DNA of 64,000 bases from an uncultured Rhodocyclaceae bacterium (GTDB taxonomy: Bacteria; Pseudomonadota; Gammaproteobacteria; Burkholderiales; Rhodocyclaceae), in NCBI GenBank assembly GCA_907163075.1, contig CAJQTY010000001.1:2418001-2482000 (forward strand). Reading direction: 5' to 3'. Under the pieces are notes generated by a model. That model saw nothing but the letters and a program-made list of their open reading frames with translations, ran no database searches and was not told where the DNA came from. A program made the position numbers and the translations under genes. Below are positions 19,606 to 28,154 of the stretch, piece by piece; the first letter of the stretch is position 1; the number at the start of each line of letters is the position of its first letter.

Positions 19606-20361
19606 CTAGCCCGGCAGATTCCTCTTGACATTGAAGGCGCCGAAGCCCTGGCAGGTCGGCATCATTTCGATCGAATTGATGTTGACGTGCGGCGGCAAGC
19701 TGGCGATCCAGTACGCCGCTTCGGCGATATCGATCGCCGTCAGCGGCACCGTGCCTTCGTAGACCTTGGCCGCCGCCGCGTCGTTGCCGCGAAAACGCAC
19801 GTTCGCAAACTCGGTGCCGCCGCATAGACCTGGCTCGATATTGCTGGCGCGCACGCCGGTTCCGACCAGGTCGGCGCGCAGGTTCTTGGTGAATAGATCG
19901 ACGAACGCCTTGGTCGCGCCATACACGTTGCCGCCGGGGTAGGGCGTCGAGCCGGCGATCGAGCCGATATTGATGATCAGGCCGCTGCCGCGCGCTACCA
20001 TCCCGGGCAGCAGGGCGTGCGTCAGCGTCACCAGTCCCTTGATATTGGTATCGATCATCGTCTCCCACTCGGCGAGCGACGCGAGATGCGCCGGTTCGGT
20101 TCCTAGCGCGAGCCCGGCGTTGTTGATCAGGACATCGATCGGTGTCCAGCCGTCGGGCAATGCGGCGAGGGCCTGCGCGATCGACGCCTTGTCGGTCACG
20201 TCCATGGACACGGGCAGCAAGGCCGTGCCCAGTTCCTGCTGCAGTTGGGCAAGCCGCTCGGTGCGCCGGGCCGTGGCGATGACCTGGTGCCCATGGTGCA
20301 CGAACTTGCGCGCCATTTCTTCGCCAAAGCCTGAACTGGCGCCTGTAATCAAGACGATCAT
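19606..20361 (-). CDS. ydfG: Short-chain dehydrogenase/reductase, YdfG-like NADP-dependent 3-hydroxy acid dehydrogenase
   Basis: This classical SDR is 251 residues. The cofactor motif is TGASSGFGEEMA (residues 6-17), ATARR at the end of beta2 suggests NADP, and NNAG follows at about 80. The catalytic Ser lies in NIGSIAGSTPYPGG and the Tyr/Lys pair in YGATK. The YdfG/YMR226c subgroup uses serine, allo-threonine and 3-hydroxy acids, including the malonic semialdehyde formed from uracil. The exact substrate cannot be read from sequence. It stands alone. Confidence 0.9.
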   Translation of the reverse strand: MIVLITGASSGFGEEMARKFVHHGHQVIATARRTERLAQLQQELGTALLPVSMDVTDKASIAQALAALPDGWTPIDVLINNAGLALGTEPAHLASLAEWETMIDTNIKGLVTLTHALLPGMVARGSGLIINIGSIAGSTPYPGGNVYGATKAFVDLFTKNLRADLVGTGVRASNIEPGLCGGTEFANVRFRGNDAAAAKVYEGTVPLTAIDIAEAAYWIASLPPHVNINSIEMMPTCQGFGAFNVKRNLPG

Positions 20362-20538
20362 GGTCGTTTCCTCGGTAGGGGGTGGATTGGATGCGGGGTG
20401 ACAAGACGAGAGTTTAGCCCGAACTTTGGCCCCTGAACTGGCCAGGATCCGATGCCGATCAGAACGACCCCGATGCGGCCCTCGACTGGCTTGGCGCCCG
20501 TCGGAAGTGACTCGTACCCGTCACTGCCGTTTTGTAGG

Positions 20539-21420
20539 CTATTCGCCTTGCCTGACGATGTAGCGATCCAGGAAGGCAGCGCACTCCGTGGTCCCCAGGG
20601 CCAGCCTGAAGGCCGCCGCGGAAGTGTGTCCGCCACCGCCAAAGCGCCGTGCCATGGCGGCCACGTCGATCGTACCTTTGCCAGCGCGCAGGCTGACGCA
20701 GAGCAGGCCCTTTTCAATACGCCAAAGCAGGGCGAAGCTGCCATTGGCGCCACAAAGCAGTTCGCCCACCTTGCTCGAAAACAGAGCGCTCGTATTTAGC
20801 TTCGACCCCGTCACGCCGCAGAAGCGAACCGGTTCTGCGGCCTCGGCCATAAGCGTCGCCAGATTTTCGTACTTGATGTTCATGTGGCGGCCGGCCGCCA
20901 GGATGTCCTGCAGTTCGTCGTCGCCGAGTTGCGCCAGGTCATCCCAGACCTTGAAGTCAAAAGGCTGCGTGTCCAGGTAGGCGAGAAAATCCCTTGTCTC
21001 AGGCAGCGCCCAGTTCCACAGATCCCTGTCTTCGACATAGGCCAGAAGCTTTGGCAGCGGCGCGCCGGGATGGAAATACTCCCAGGCCAGGCGCGCACCC
21101 GACTTGTTCAGGTCGAAAATGGCGCCGGGGAAGCCGGCCAGGTCTTCCTGGGCCGTCTTGTGATGGTCCAGAATACGCAAGGATCGGGCGGCTTGCCGCA
21201 TGGCCTCGAGCTGCGGCCGGGGAAAACTGAAATCCAGGACGTACACATCGCGCCCCTGTACATCCAATTCCGACGCGATGCCGTAGTCGGCCCCGATATA
21301 CTCCGCCGCCGCCCCGAAATGACGCCAGGCGGCGTAGGCGGCGCCGAAGCCATCCGGACACGGGGCGTGGTGCACGACCAGTGGAATCGACGGTTTGCCC
21401 TGAAAGCTTTCGGATTGCAT
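20539..21420 (-). CDS. DHH-family phosphoesterase-like protein
   Basis: The product is 293 residues. The N-terminal half has DHH-family metal-binding features: HHAPCPDGFGAAY near residue 15, the strand VYVLDFSF, and the defining LDHHKT at about 87. The C terminus has the DHHA1 signature FGGGGHTSAAAF. The family includes oligoribonucleases, cyclic-dinucleotide phosphodiesterases and inorganic pyrophosphatases. This length and spacing resemble stand-alone DHH proteins whose substrates are mostly untested. It is a single gene. Confidence 0.88.
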   Translation of the reverse strand: MQSESFQGKPSIPLVVHHAPCPDGFGAAYAAWRHFGAAAEYIGADYGIASELDVQGRDVYVLDFSFPRPQLEAMRQAARSLRILDHHKTAQEDLAGFPGAIFDLNKSGARLAWEYFHPGAPLPKLLAYVEDRDLWNWALPETRDFLAYLDTQPFDFKVWDDLAQLGDDELQDILAAGRHMNIKYENLATLMAEAAEPVRFCGVTGSKLNTSALFSSKVGELLCGANGSFALLWRIEKGLLCVSLRAGKGTIDVAAMARRFGGGGHTSAAAFRLALGTTECAAFLDRYIVRQGE

Positions 21421-21723
21421 TCTTCACCCTGCCTTTCTCGACTTCGTCACCCGTGTGCCCGGCAAAAGCCCCATCGATTACCCGACATCACCGCTGCGGA
21501 CTGCTCGGCACTGCCTTCACGCCGGATGCCCGGAGGCCAGTTTACTACACCGCGAGCGCCGAAAAATTAGCGTCTCCGGCAAAGTGTAAATCATTGTAAT
21601 GGCGCGTGCTCGCGGTCATCCGAGTGGCCCGATACTCGTTAGTCATTCTGACGACCGGTGCCGCACTCTCTTGGGGCCTGCGCGTGGAAGCGCCGGTTTT
21701 GGCTGTTTTGAAAGGATTCGATC
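21421..21723. other. Intergenic region between divergent genes
   Basis: The 303 bp lie between the DHH gene (minus) and the WxxGxW lipoprotein gene (plus), and must contain both promoters. Nothing specific was recognised except the Shine-Dalgarno AAGGA (21712-21716) seven bases before the GTG start of the next gene. Confidence 0.5.
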
Positions 21724-22323
21724 GTGAGAAGAGCAAAGCTGACGGCAGTTCTCTTTGCCGTATCGTTAGTAATGAGCGCCTGTGTCGTGGCGCCTGTATC
21801 CGACCCCTACTACGACGCCCCGGTTCGCGTCGCCCCGCCGCCGCCCTATTCCGAACATCCGGGACATCCTCCGGCAGCGGGCTATATTTGGGTGGGCGGT
21901 TACTGGAACTGGCTTGGCGTTCGCTACGAATGGGTACCCGGCCGCTGGGAACGGCCGCGTCCGGGATATTACTGGACGCCCCATCGCTGGGAGCGCGATG
22001 GCGACCACTGGCGGCAACGTGGCGGCCGCTGGGAACGCGGTACGGGGCCGCGTTCGGAACCGATCCCGCTGCCGCGCCCCGAAGTGCAGGCCGCCCCCAG
22101 GTATGAACGCAACGGCAATCCCGCCTTCGAGCGCAACCATCAGCGTCCGCCCGAGCCAAGCCCTGCCTATCGCCAGGAACGCAACAATTCCGACCGTGCC
22201 CAGCGGGTGGATGGCGAGTCACACTCGTCGCATGGACGGAACATTAATTCTCGCGATGAACGCGATTGGCGCTCAGAACGAAAGGACGACCGCCGCGCCA
22301 ACCGCCGCTCGACTGATGACTAA
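21724..22323 (+). CDS. YXWGXW/WxxGxW-repeat lipoprotein
   Basis: The protein is 199 residues and starts with GTG, supported by AAGGA seven bases upstream. The signal peptide ends in a lipobox (VMSAC), so it should be an acylated outer-membrane or periplasmic protein. It contains several aromatic W-x2-G-x-W-like units (YIWVGGYWNW, YEWVPGRWERP, WRQRGGRWERG). The tail is Arg/Asn/Asp-rich and probably disordered. Function unknown; the family is common in beta- and gammaproteobacterial envelopes. Confidence 0.85.
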   Translation: MRRAKLTAVLFAVSLVMSACVVAPVSDPYYDAPVRVAPPPPYSEHPGHPPAAGYIWVGGYWNWLGVRYEWVPGRWERPRPGYYWTPHRWERDGDHWRQRGGRWERGTGPRSEPIPLPRPEVQAAPRYERNGNPAFERNHQRPPEPSPAYRQERNNSDRAQRVDGESHSSHGRNINSRDERDWRSERKDDRRANRRSTDD

Positions 22324-22332
22324 CGCGCTAGC

Positions 22333-23724
22333 TCAGGGGCGCGGAGCCGGCTTGCCTGTGCCGACAATCCGGTAACAGGGGTTGTATTCCTTGCCCGAAA
22401 GCTTCATTCGGCGCTGTTCCACGAAGGACGATAACAGGGCATCCATCGGCTCCATGATGGCCGGCTCGCCAAATATTTCAAAGCGTCCGTGCTTCTCGAT
22501 CTGGCGCACGCCCTCGGCCTTGACGTTTCCTGCGACCAGGCCGGAGAAGGCGCGGCGCAGGTTGGCGGCCAGCCTATGGCTTGGCTGGTCCTTCCGCAAA
22601 TGCAGCTGGCGCATGCTTTCATGCGTCGGCAGGAACGGCTGCTGAAACTCGCGCTCGATCCGGAGAAGCCAGTTGAAGTTGTAGGCGTCCTGCCGACGCT
22701 TACGAAAATCGCGCACATGCTGCAGGCCGGCCCTGAGTTCGCGGGCCACCCCGGCCGGATCGTCGATGATGATCTTGTAGTGCCGCTGAGCTTCCGGCCC
22801 CAGCGTATCACCGAGGAAACGGTCGATGCCCTGGAAGTACGCCTCCGCACCCCTTGGCCCGGTAAATACCAGCGGAAAGGGAAAATCCGCGTTGTCCGGA
22901 TGCAGCAGGATGCCGAGGAGATAGAGGATTTCCTCCGCCGTGCCGACACCGCCAGGGAACACGACAATGCCGTGGCCGGTCCGGACGAAGGCTTCGAGCC
23001 GCTTTTCGATATCGGGGAAAATGACCAGTTCGTTACAGATCGGATTCGGCGCTTCGGCGGCGATGATCCCCGGTTCGGTGAAGCCGATGTAGCGGCCGCC
23101 GGTACGCTGTTTGGCGTGGCCGATCGCGGCACCCTTCATCGGCCCCTTCATGGCGCCCGGACCGCAACCGGTACAGATGTCCATGCCGCGCAGCCCCAGT
23201 TCGTAACCCACCAGTTTGGTGTAATCGTATTCCTCGCGACTGATCGAGTGTCCGCCCCAGCAGACCACAAGGTTGGGATTGGTCATCGGCTGCAGGATCG
23301 CGGCGTTGCGCAGGATGTGAAACACCGTGTCGGTCACCCCGTCCGGGGTCGTCTGGTCGAATTTCGGGTTGCCGCGGATTTCGTCGCCGAGATAAATGAC
23401 ATCGCGCAGAACGGCGAACAGGTGCTCCTGGATTCCCGTGATCATCTTGCCATCGACGAAGGCCTTGGCCGGCGCCCCGCTGATGTCGAGCTTGATGCCT
23501 CGCTCGCGGCTGATCAGGCGGATGTCGAAGGATTTGTAGCGTTCGAGCAGTTCCTGACCATCGTCGAGTTCGTTGCCGCAATTGAGGACGGCCAGCGAGC
23601 AATTACGGAAAAGTTCGTGCAGGCCACCATGGCCCCGGTCAAGAAGACTGGCGGCTTCGGCCCTGGACAGCACCTCCAGTCGGCCGGTCGGTGAAACTTG
23701 GGTATCGACTATGTCGTAGTGCAT
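22333..23724 (-). CDS. ppnN: Nucleotide 5'-monophosphate nucleosidase PpnN (LOG family)
   Basis: The enzyme cleaves purine and pyrimidine nucleoside 5'-monophosphates to the free base and ribose 5-phosphate. In E. coli it is a (p)ppGpp target. The product is 463 residues, normal for PpnN. The central Rossmann-like domain has CTGCGPGAMKGPMKGAAIGH and the LOG signature PGGVGTAEE; the N- and C-terminal domains typical of the long PpnN type are both present. It overlaps nothing and converges with the lipoprotein gene nine bases away. Confidence 0.93.
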   Translation of the reverse strand: MHYDIVDTQVSPTGRLEVLSRAEAASLLDRGHGGLHELFRNCSLAVLNCGNELDDGQELLERYKSFDIRLISRERGIKLDISGAPAKAFVDGKMITGIQEHLFAVLRDVIYLGDEIRGNPKFDQTTPDGVTDTVFHILRNAAILQPMTNPNLVVCWGGHSISREEYDYTKLVGYELGLRGMDICTGCGPGAMKGPMKGAAIGHAKQRTGGRYIGFTEPGIIAAEAPNPICNELVIFPDIEKRLEAFVRTGHGIVVFPGGVGTAEEILYLLGILLHPDNADFPFPLVFTGPRGAEAYFQGIDRFLGDTLGPEAQRHYKIIIDDPAGVARELRAGLQHVRDFRKRRQDAYNFNWLLRIEREFQQPFLPTHESMRQLHLRKDQPSHRLAANLRRAFSGLVAGNVKAEGVRQIEKHGRFEIFGEPAIMEPMDALLSSFVEQRRMKLSGKEYNPCYRIVGTGKPAPRP

Positions 23725-23862
23725 GGCGGCGGCTTCGCGTCATTGTGGCGGGACAAGACAATAACAGAAGGGGCCGTGGTGAGCGACGAAATTCGCTCAG
23801 ATAACCGTAGTTCAAGTCGCGCCTCCCGCTTTTCCTTTACTCGACCGTCGCACTTTCGCCGG

Positions 23863-24555
23863 CTAGAAAGCGGCACGACCAAGGTGTTTCGAAGCTTCCC
23901 GCAGGCTCAAGGATGAAAGTTGATTCCTGGTCAGCGTCAGAAAGGCACGAACCGCCTCCGGATCGTGCCTGGCATAGTCGCGCAGCGCCCAGCCGATGGC
24001 CTTGCGGATGAAGAAATCGGTTTCGGGCGATAGTTTCAGCGCGTAGGCGAACAGCCTGGACACGTCGGTTCCGGCCCGCCAGCCAAGCTGATGCAGCATG
24101 GCGATGCGGCGCACCCACTTCTCGCCATGCTCGAGCGCCGCATCCATGGTGCGCTGGGACTCCCGATCCCGATGGCTCGCCGCCTTGACGACATCCCCGA
24201 CGACGCCGGCCAGGCCATCGACGGAATCCCACCACGAAGCAATCTGACTCAACGCAAGGAGATCAGCCACATGGGTCAGCGACAGCGTTTTCCAATGGCC
24301 GGCCAGCAGGTCCACCGCAACATACTGGTATTCGCGTTGCGGCAAGGACCACAGCCCGCGTGCCGATCCGATCAATTCCTTCGGCGAGAACTCTTGCCGG
24401 ATCAGTTGCGCCGTCACTTTTCGCCGTGCCGGGGTCGCAATTCCGAGGAACTCGAATTGCCCACGCATATACGCTTTCATCTCCGTAGCACGTTTTGCGT
24501 CGGCGAGCGGTGCCAACACGCCTGATATCGAATCAACAAATGAATTTGGTTTCAT
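23863..24555 (-). CDS. DNA alkylation repair protein, AlkD-like HEAT-repeat glycosylase
   Basis: The predicted protein is about 230 residues. The N-terminal phrase ATEMKAYMRGQFEFLGIATP and the downstream WWDSVDGLAG and FFIRKAIGWALRDYA match the AlkC/AlkD-like family of HEAT-repeat glycosylases that remove bulky or alkylated bases. The start at 24555 (MKPNSFVDSI) is preferred over the longer frame, which begins in poorly conserved sequence; its ribosome-binding site is weak. The phrase FFIRKAIGWALR is one of the strongest family marks. Confidence 0.85.
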   Translation of the reverse strand: MKPNSFVDSISGVLAPLADAKRATEMKAYMRGQFEFLGIATPARRKVTAQLIRQEFSPKELIGSARGLWSLPQREYQYVAVDLLAGHWKTLSLTHVADLLALSQIASWWDSVDGLAGVVGDVVKAASHRDRESQRTMDAALEHGEKWVRRIAMLHQLGWRAGTDVSRLFAYALKLSPETDFFIRKAIGWALRDYARHDPEAVRAFLTLTRNQLSSLSLREASKHLGRAAF

Positions 24556-24698
24556 GACGCGCCCTATTATTTCGTTTTGATGTTGCTCGCGGCCGCGGTG
24601 CGCCGGATACTGAGTGGACAAGCAGCAAGCGCCGACGGCCGCGAGGTAACTCGCCTTTGTACTGCGCTACTCCACAAATATTCATTCCAGGACCACAC

Positions 24699-25025
24699 TT
24701 GGACACTTCTCCTGAAAGCTTGATCCCCAACCGGGCGCAGATGCTCGAGGTTCTGCAGCTCATGGGATTGCATCGGCCAATCCTGATGTTGCCCGGCGAC
24801 GACGATGGCTATGGCACCCGCTGGGTGCTGGATGGCGAGCAGGTGCAGCCCGGAATCGCTAGGTACCTCATGGAAGCCGGCTTTATTGCCGATTCCGGAA
24901 CTACCGAGTTCGGTGCCCGAAAGCTGGCCTTGACCGATTCCGGCAGTCGCTTTCGGGAGAACGGCGTACTCTGGTGGGAGAGCCTCGGCTGGCTCCAGCG
25001 CCTGAGAATCACGATTTTTGGCTGA
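24699..25025 (+). CDS. Hypothetical protein, about 108 residues
   Basis: This small soluble protein is not recognised. A TTG start at 24699 has AGGA (24689-24692) six bases upstream and gives a product beginning at DTSPESLIPNRAQML; an ATG at 24657 in the same frame would add 14 residues. It contains LHRPILMLPGDDDGYGTRW and ends GWLQRLRITIFG. The mixed alpha/beta composition looks like a real protein. It is transcribed away from the AlkD-like gene. Confidence 0.6.
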   Translation: MDTSPESLIPNRAQMLEVLQLMGLHRPILMLPGDDDGYGTRWVLDGEQVQPGIARYLMEAGFIADSGTTEFGARKLALTDSGSRFRENGVLWWESLGWLQRLRITIFG

Positions 25026-25099
25026 TAGCAAAAGGTAAACAGGTCTCGTGCCGGAGACAAGGTCGAAGCAAATGCAGCGTAGAAAAATTCGGGCGCCAT

Positions 25100-25128
25100 T
25101 TTACAAACTGTTACGCAAACACTGAACT
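25100..25128 (+). promoter_or_regulatory. Possible promoter of a small RNA
   Basis: TTTACA (25100-25105) and TGAACT (25123-25128) are 17 bp apart. The -10 match is weak. It is listed only because a strong terminator lies about 135 bp downstream with no gene between. Confidence 0.3.
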
Positions 25129-25134
25129 AGGACA

Positions 25135-25268
25135 ACAGACATCCGCCGCGCGATGATCGAGAATGCACGCATTGCTTCAGCACCCCCGCTGACAACGTTT
25201 GACCCTCCCTGACCCATCGCAACGATGGGAATTTCAATCCTGCACCGAGTCGGTGCAGGATTTTTTTT
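25135..25268 (+). ncRNA. Putative small RNA ending in a strong terminator
   Basis: No open frame of convincing quality fills the 402 bp between 25026 and 25427, yet there is a perfect intrinsic terminator at 25237-25268. Just before it is a second perfect hairpin, CCCATCG-CAA-CGATGGG (25213-25229). Two stacked hairpins with a final U-run are the usual 3' end of a trans-acting sRNA. The 5' end is a guess from the weak promoter. It could instead be only a terminator for the 24699 gene with a long 3' UTR. Confidence 0.4.
25237..25268 (+). terminator. Strong Rho-independent terminator
   Basis: The 10-bp perfect stem ATCCTGCACC / GGTGCAGGAT encloses the loop GAGTC and is followed by eight T residues (25261-25268, the first pairing in the stem). 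Confidence 0.92.
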
Positions 25269-25427
25269 GTCTGATTCCATCGCGCTGATACTGGCAGGTA
25301 ACGTTCTCGTCATGAAGCTGAAGTTCGGTTGCGCGGCACCGATCGAGAAGGATGCTGTCCACACGCCGAGCAAACAATATGTCGAACGCCAGCGGAAGCC
25401 TGACGATCGAGGCCGGAGCGATTCATT

Positions 25428-26405
25428 ATGGCAGACACGGTAAAACCATGGGCGGGGCTTGACCGCGATTGCCCCGTTTTTCACGTGAGCTACGGCAAGG
25501 TGGAGCAACTGGTGGCGGCTCTTGCGGCACGCGTCCGGGTCGGAGAAATCGACCACGTGGTCGGCATCTCGCGCTCCGGGCTCGTTCCGGCGACCATGCT
25601 GAGCCAGCGTCTGGGCAAAGAGCTGTACATGATTCGTTGCCAGCGGCATTCCGACGAGGTCTCGTGGATGGGGACGCCACCGCCGGCGGGCACGTCCTTG
25701 CTGGTTGTCGACGATATCGTCAGCCGCGGGATAACGATGCGGCGCGTCACCGACCAGCTGACTCAGAGCGGTTATGCCGTGAGCACTCTGGCGCTGTTCG
25801 TTGATCGTCGCCGGGCCGCGTTCATTCCCGACATCGCGCTTGACGCGCCGGGCTTTGTCCGTTTTTCATGGGAGCGCACGGAAACGACGCCTGAAGCGCG
25901 CTCGGCCATCGCGCGTCAGGAGATGTTTCCGCCACTGGCAGAACGCGAGTGTTTCGGCGTCGACATGGACGGCGTACTGCTACCGGACATCCGCAAGGCG
26001 CACTACAGGAAGGATCTGACGCTGGCCATCAAACGCCGGCATGGGCTTGCCGCCTATCCGGAGCATCGCCTGCCAAGGATCGACTGGGCGACGGCACACA
26101 TCATTACCGGCAGGCCGGCCATGGATTTTGCGCTGACCCGGCAGTGGCTTGACGCCAACGGCTTCGCGATGTGTCCTTTGTATTGCCGGGATCAGGATCG
26201 TCATGATCATTCGACCGCCGGAACGGTCTCGCATAAGGTCGAGACGCTGACGAAAATCGGCGTCAGCACTTTTCTCGAAAGTGAACTCATCCAGGCGACG
26301 CTGATTGCCGAGGCGTGCCCGACTGTCGATGTCGTCTGGTGGGGCCGCGAGCACCGGCTGCGCCTGGGCGGGATTAGCCACGTAGCATACGACGCGGCCG
26401 AGTGA
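25428..26405 (+). CDS. Phosphoribosyltransferase fused to a HAD-like domain
   Basis: The product is 325 residues. Residues 1-160 form a type I PRTase domain, with HVVGISRSGLVPATMLSQRL before the PRPP loop VVDDIVSRGITM (93-104). Residues 175-325 contain a HAD-type beginning, FGVDMDGVLLPD, with the DxD pair at 179-181, and a long alpha/beta tail with HIITGRP and WWGREHRL. The likely chemistry is base-ribose phosphate transfer plus phosphate hydrolysis, but the substrate is unknown. GGAG lies nine bases before the ATG. Stand-alone genes of this kind occur in phage and stress-response contexts, so its role here is open. Confidence 0.75.
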   Translation: MADTVKPWAGLDRDCPVFHVSYGKVEQLVAALAARVRVGEIDHVVGISRSGLVPATMLSQRLGKELYMIRCQRHSDEVSWMGTPPPAGTSLLVVDDIVSRGITMRRVTDQLTQSGYAVSTLALFVDRRRAAFIPDIALDAPGFVRFSWERTETTPEARSAIARQEMFPPLAERECFGVDMDGVLLPDIRKAHYRKDLTLAIKRRHGLAAYPEHRLPRIDWATAHIITGRPAMDFALTRQWLDANGFAMCPLYCRDQDRHDHSTAGTVSHKVETLTKIGVSTFLESELIQATLIAEACPTVDVVWWGREHRLRLGGISHVAYDAAE

Positions 26406-26442
26406 TGCGCCGCCGTTCATTGTTGCCTGGCAGCGATCGGGT

Positions 26443-26976
26443 CTATTCGATTGTGTAACGAACGATAAGTCCCGTGGCCAGCCCGCTCGGCATGGAACCA
26501 CTAAGCTGCAGCGCCTGTTTTGCGCCGCGCACGGGAATCTGCCGGACCTGATATTCCACCGTATCCCTGTTTTCGTAGCGCGGAATCTTGCCGTCCGCCG
26601 TGAGACCGAATCCGTAGAATTTCACGCGAAACACCTCGGCGCCGATGGGCAAGGGATAGCGCTCGCTTGCCATGCCCGGCCCGACCGCCGCCCAGACCGA
26701 GTTGACGCTGGTTGGATAGGCATAGCTGACGCCGTTAACCTGCGCCACCAGGCGAATCCGGTCGATGGCCGGCAGTGGCGGAGCGCTGACAATCTGGACG
26801 GCTTCAATCTGAATCCACCGTTGCGTTATCGGCTCGGTCTTGCCAAGCAGGCCAATCGAGCCGGTCGCCACGGCGGTGGCGAAACCACCTGCCGCTGTAA
26901 TGGCGGCGACCCAAATCGCGCCGCTACGGGAAACCTTCGCCGAAGTGACCGAAGTGACATCGGGTGGCGGGCTCAT
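26443..26976 (-). CDS. Hypothetical protein with one membrane segment
   Basis: The product is 177 residues. The start at 26976 (MSPPPDVTS) is fixed by GGGAGG five bases upstream. A single hydrophobic stretch (IWVAAITAAGGFATAVATGS) follows a short polar N terminus, suggesting an inner-membrane anchor with a periplasmic domain. The soluble part has several beta-like stretches and no recognised motif. Confidence 0.6.
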   Translation of the reverse strand: MSPPPDVTSVTSAKVSRSGAIWVAAITAAGGFATAVATGSIGLLGKTEPITQRWIQIEAVQIVSAPPLPAIDRIRLVAQVNGVSYAYPTSVNSVWAAVGPGMASERYPLPIGAEVFRVKFYGFGLTADGKIPRYENRDTVEYQVRQIPVRGAKQALQLSGSMPSGLATGLIVRYTIE

Positions 26977-27014
26977 GGGAGCCTCCCGTGGGCGAACCAT
27001 GGTGCAGTAAAGCT

Positions 27015-27113
27015 CTAGGCGAGGCGCAAGTTCAGTTCGTCGATGGCTGCCCGGTCCTCCGGCAGTACGAGCTGAGCAAACAGCGTGTTGATGGTGTGCG
27101 CCTTGGCTTCCAT
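27015..27113 (-). pseudogene. DUF2789-like gene with an internal deletion
   Basis: The ribosome-binding site AAAGGAG lies five bases before the ATG. The N terminus reads MEAKAHTINTLFAQLVLPED, which fits the DUF2789 family start as I remember it. After RAAID the frame jumps to ELNLRLA and stops at 32 residues. The family normally has about 75-80 residues and ends in a helix of the type DxLxxRL. The gene therefore seems to have lost about 45 codons from its middle while keeping both ends in frame. Family recall is from memory. Confidence 0.45.
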
Positions 27114-27149
27114 GGGAACTCCTTTGTCGGGCAATAACATCGGACGACT

Positions 27150-27422
27150 ACCCGTGTTTCGATGGGCGCAGGCGGGAAGAGTTCCACCTGTGGCGACGGT
27201 GTGCCCGCCGCAGAGTACGTCGACAGTGGCCAGGAACAGGAAAGACGGACTGACCGGCTTGGTGAAGACCTCGGCGATACCCAGTTCCCGCGCCGCCTTG
27301 GCCCGCGTCAATTGAATGAAGCGGCTGCTCGGCTGGCCGATCAGCACACGGCGTGCCGGGCCGCGAAGGGTAGCGGCGGTGAGGCTGGCTTGCTCGAACT
27401 TTCTTTCCGGCCGATTTTCCAT
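27150..27422 (-). pseudogene. Decayed response-regulator receiver fragment
   Basis: Within a longer open frame, the part RAKAARELGIAEVFTKPVSP resembles the last third of a receiver domain, where the Lys in TKPVSP is the conserved signalling Lys. No phosphoacceptor Asp or acidic pocket is present upstream. The frame continues through the DUF2789 remnant. It probably represents debris of a hybrid kinase or regulator gene. Confidence 0.3.
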
Positions 27423-27528
27423 GTGAGAGAAGATACTCCCGTCCCCGGCAAATTGAATACCCGACAGTCTGCAAAGACTATGGAGGAAGAGGGGCGTCGG
27501 TACAGGAACGTCGCCGAGACCGGTGGCC

Positions 27529-28095
27529 TCAAACCTGCCGGCGGCGGAAACAGTCCGCCGCATGATCGTTGATAATGCCGACGGCTTGCAGCCAGGCATA
27601 GACGATGACCGGGCCGACGAACTTGAATCCCCGCCGCTTCAGCTCCTTGGAAATGTGCACGGACAGGGCGCTCTGCGTTGGAAAGCTCATGCCGTCGCCG
27701 CTGACGACCTTGCCATCGGTGAAGGACCAGCAGAAATCGCCGAAATCCTCACCGCGCTCGGCCATCGCGCAATAGATTCGGGCACCCGCGATCGTCGCCT
27801 CGATCTTGGCGCGGGCGCGGATGATGCCTTCGTTCTGCATCAGGCGGAGAACGTCGCTCTCCGTGAAGGCGGCGACCTTGACTGGATCAAAACCGGCGAA
27901 CGCCTGGCGGAAAGCCTCGCGCTTGCGCAGCACGATGATCCACGCCAGGCCGGCCTGGAATCCTTCAAGCATGAGCATTTCCCAGAGAGCGCGCGAATCG
28001 CGCTGCGGCACGCCCCATTCCCGGTCATGGTAGTCGCCCATTTGCCGATCGCCCTCGGCCCAACGGCAGCGCGGATGTTGCGGGTCACTCGACAT
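27529..28095 (-). CDS. tag: DNA-3-methyladenine glycosylase I
   Basis: The enzyme excises 3-methyladenine from alkylated DNA. The product is 188 residues, the usual length. Family marks are RCRWAEGDRQMGDYHDREWG at the N terminus with the first zinc-binding Cys, the core EMLMLEGFQAGLAWIIVLRK, and the C-terminal GPVIVYAWLQAVGIINDHAA with the zinc-binding His. The start at 28095 (MSSDPQHPRC) places the Cys at the correct distance; the longer frame upstream is antisense noise over the next gene. Confidence 0.93.
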   Translation of the reverse strand: MSSDPQHPRCRWAEGDRQMGDYHDREWGVPQRDSRALWEMLMLEGFQAGLAWIIVLRKREAFRQAFAGFDPVKVAAFTESDVLRLMQNEGIIRARAKIEATIAGARIYCAMAERGEDFGDFCWSFTDGKVVSGDGMSFPTQSALSVHISKELKRRGFKFVGPVIVYAWLQAVGIINDHAADCFRRRQV

Positions 28096-28154
28096 GTGCG
28101 CTGCCAACGACGAAATAGTTTGCCTGGCTCGGCGGCCGGTCGGCGATTGGCCGC

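Noticed and set aside
25241-25257. The hairpin GCACCGAGTCGGTGC matches the last hairpin of the S. pyogenes tracrRNA.
   Set aside because: It is a short perfect stem likely to recur by chance; there is no Cas9, no repeat and no anti-repeat nearby. It fits an ordinary intrinsic terminator.
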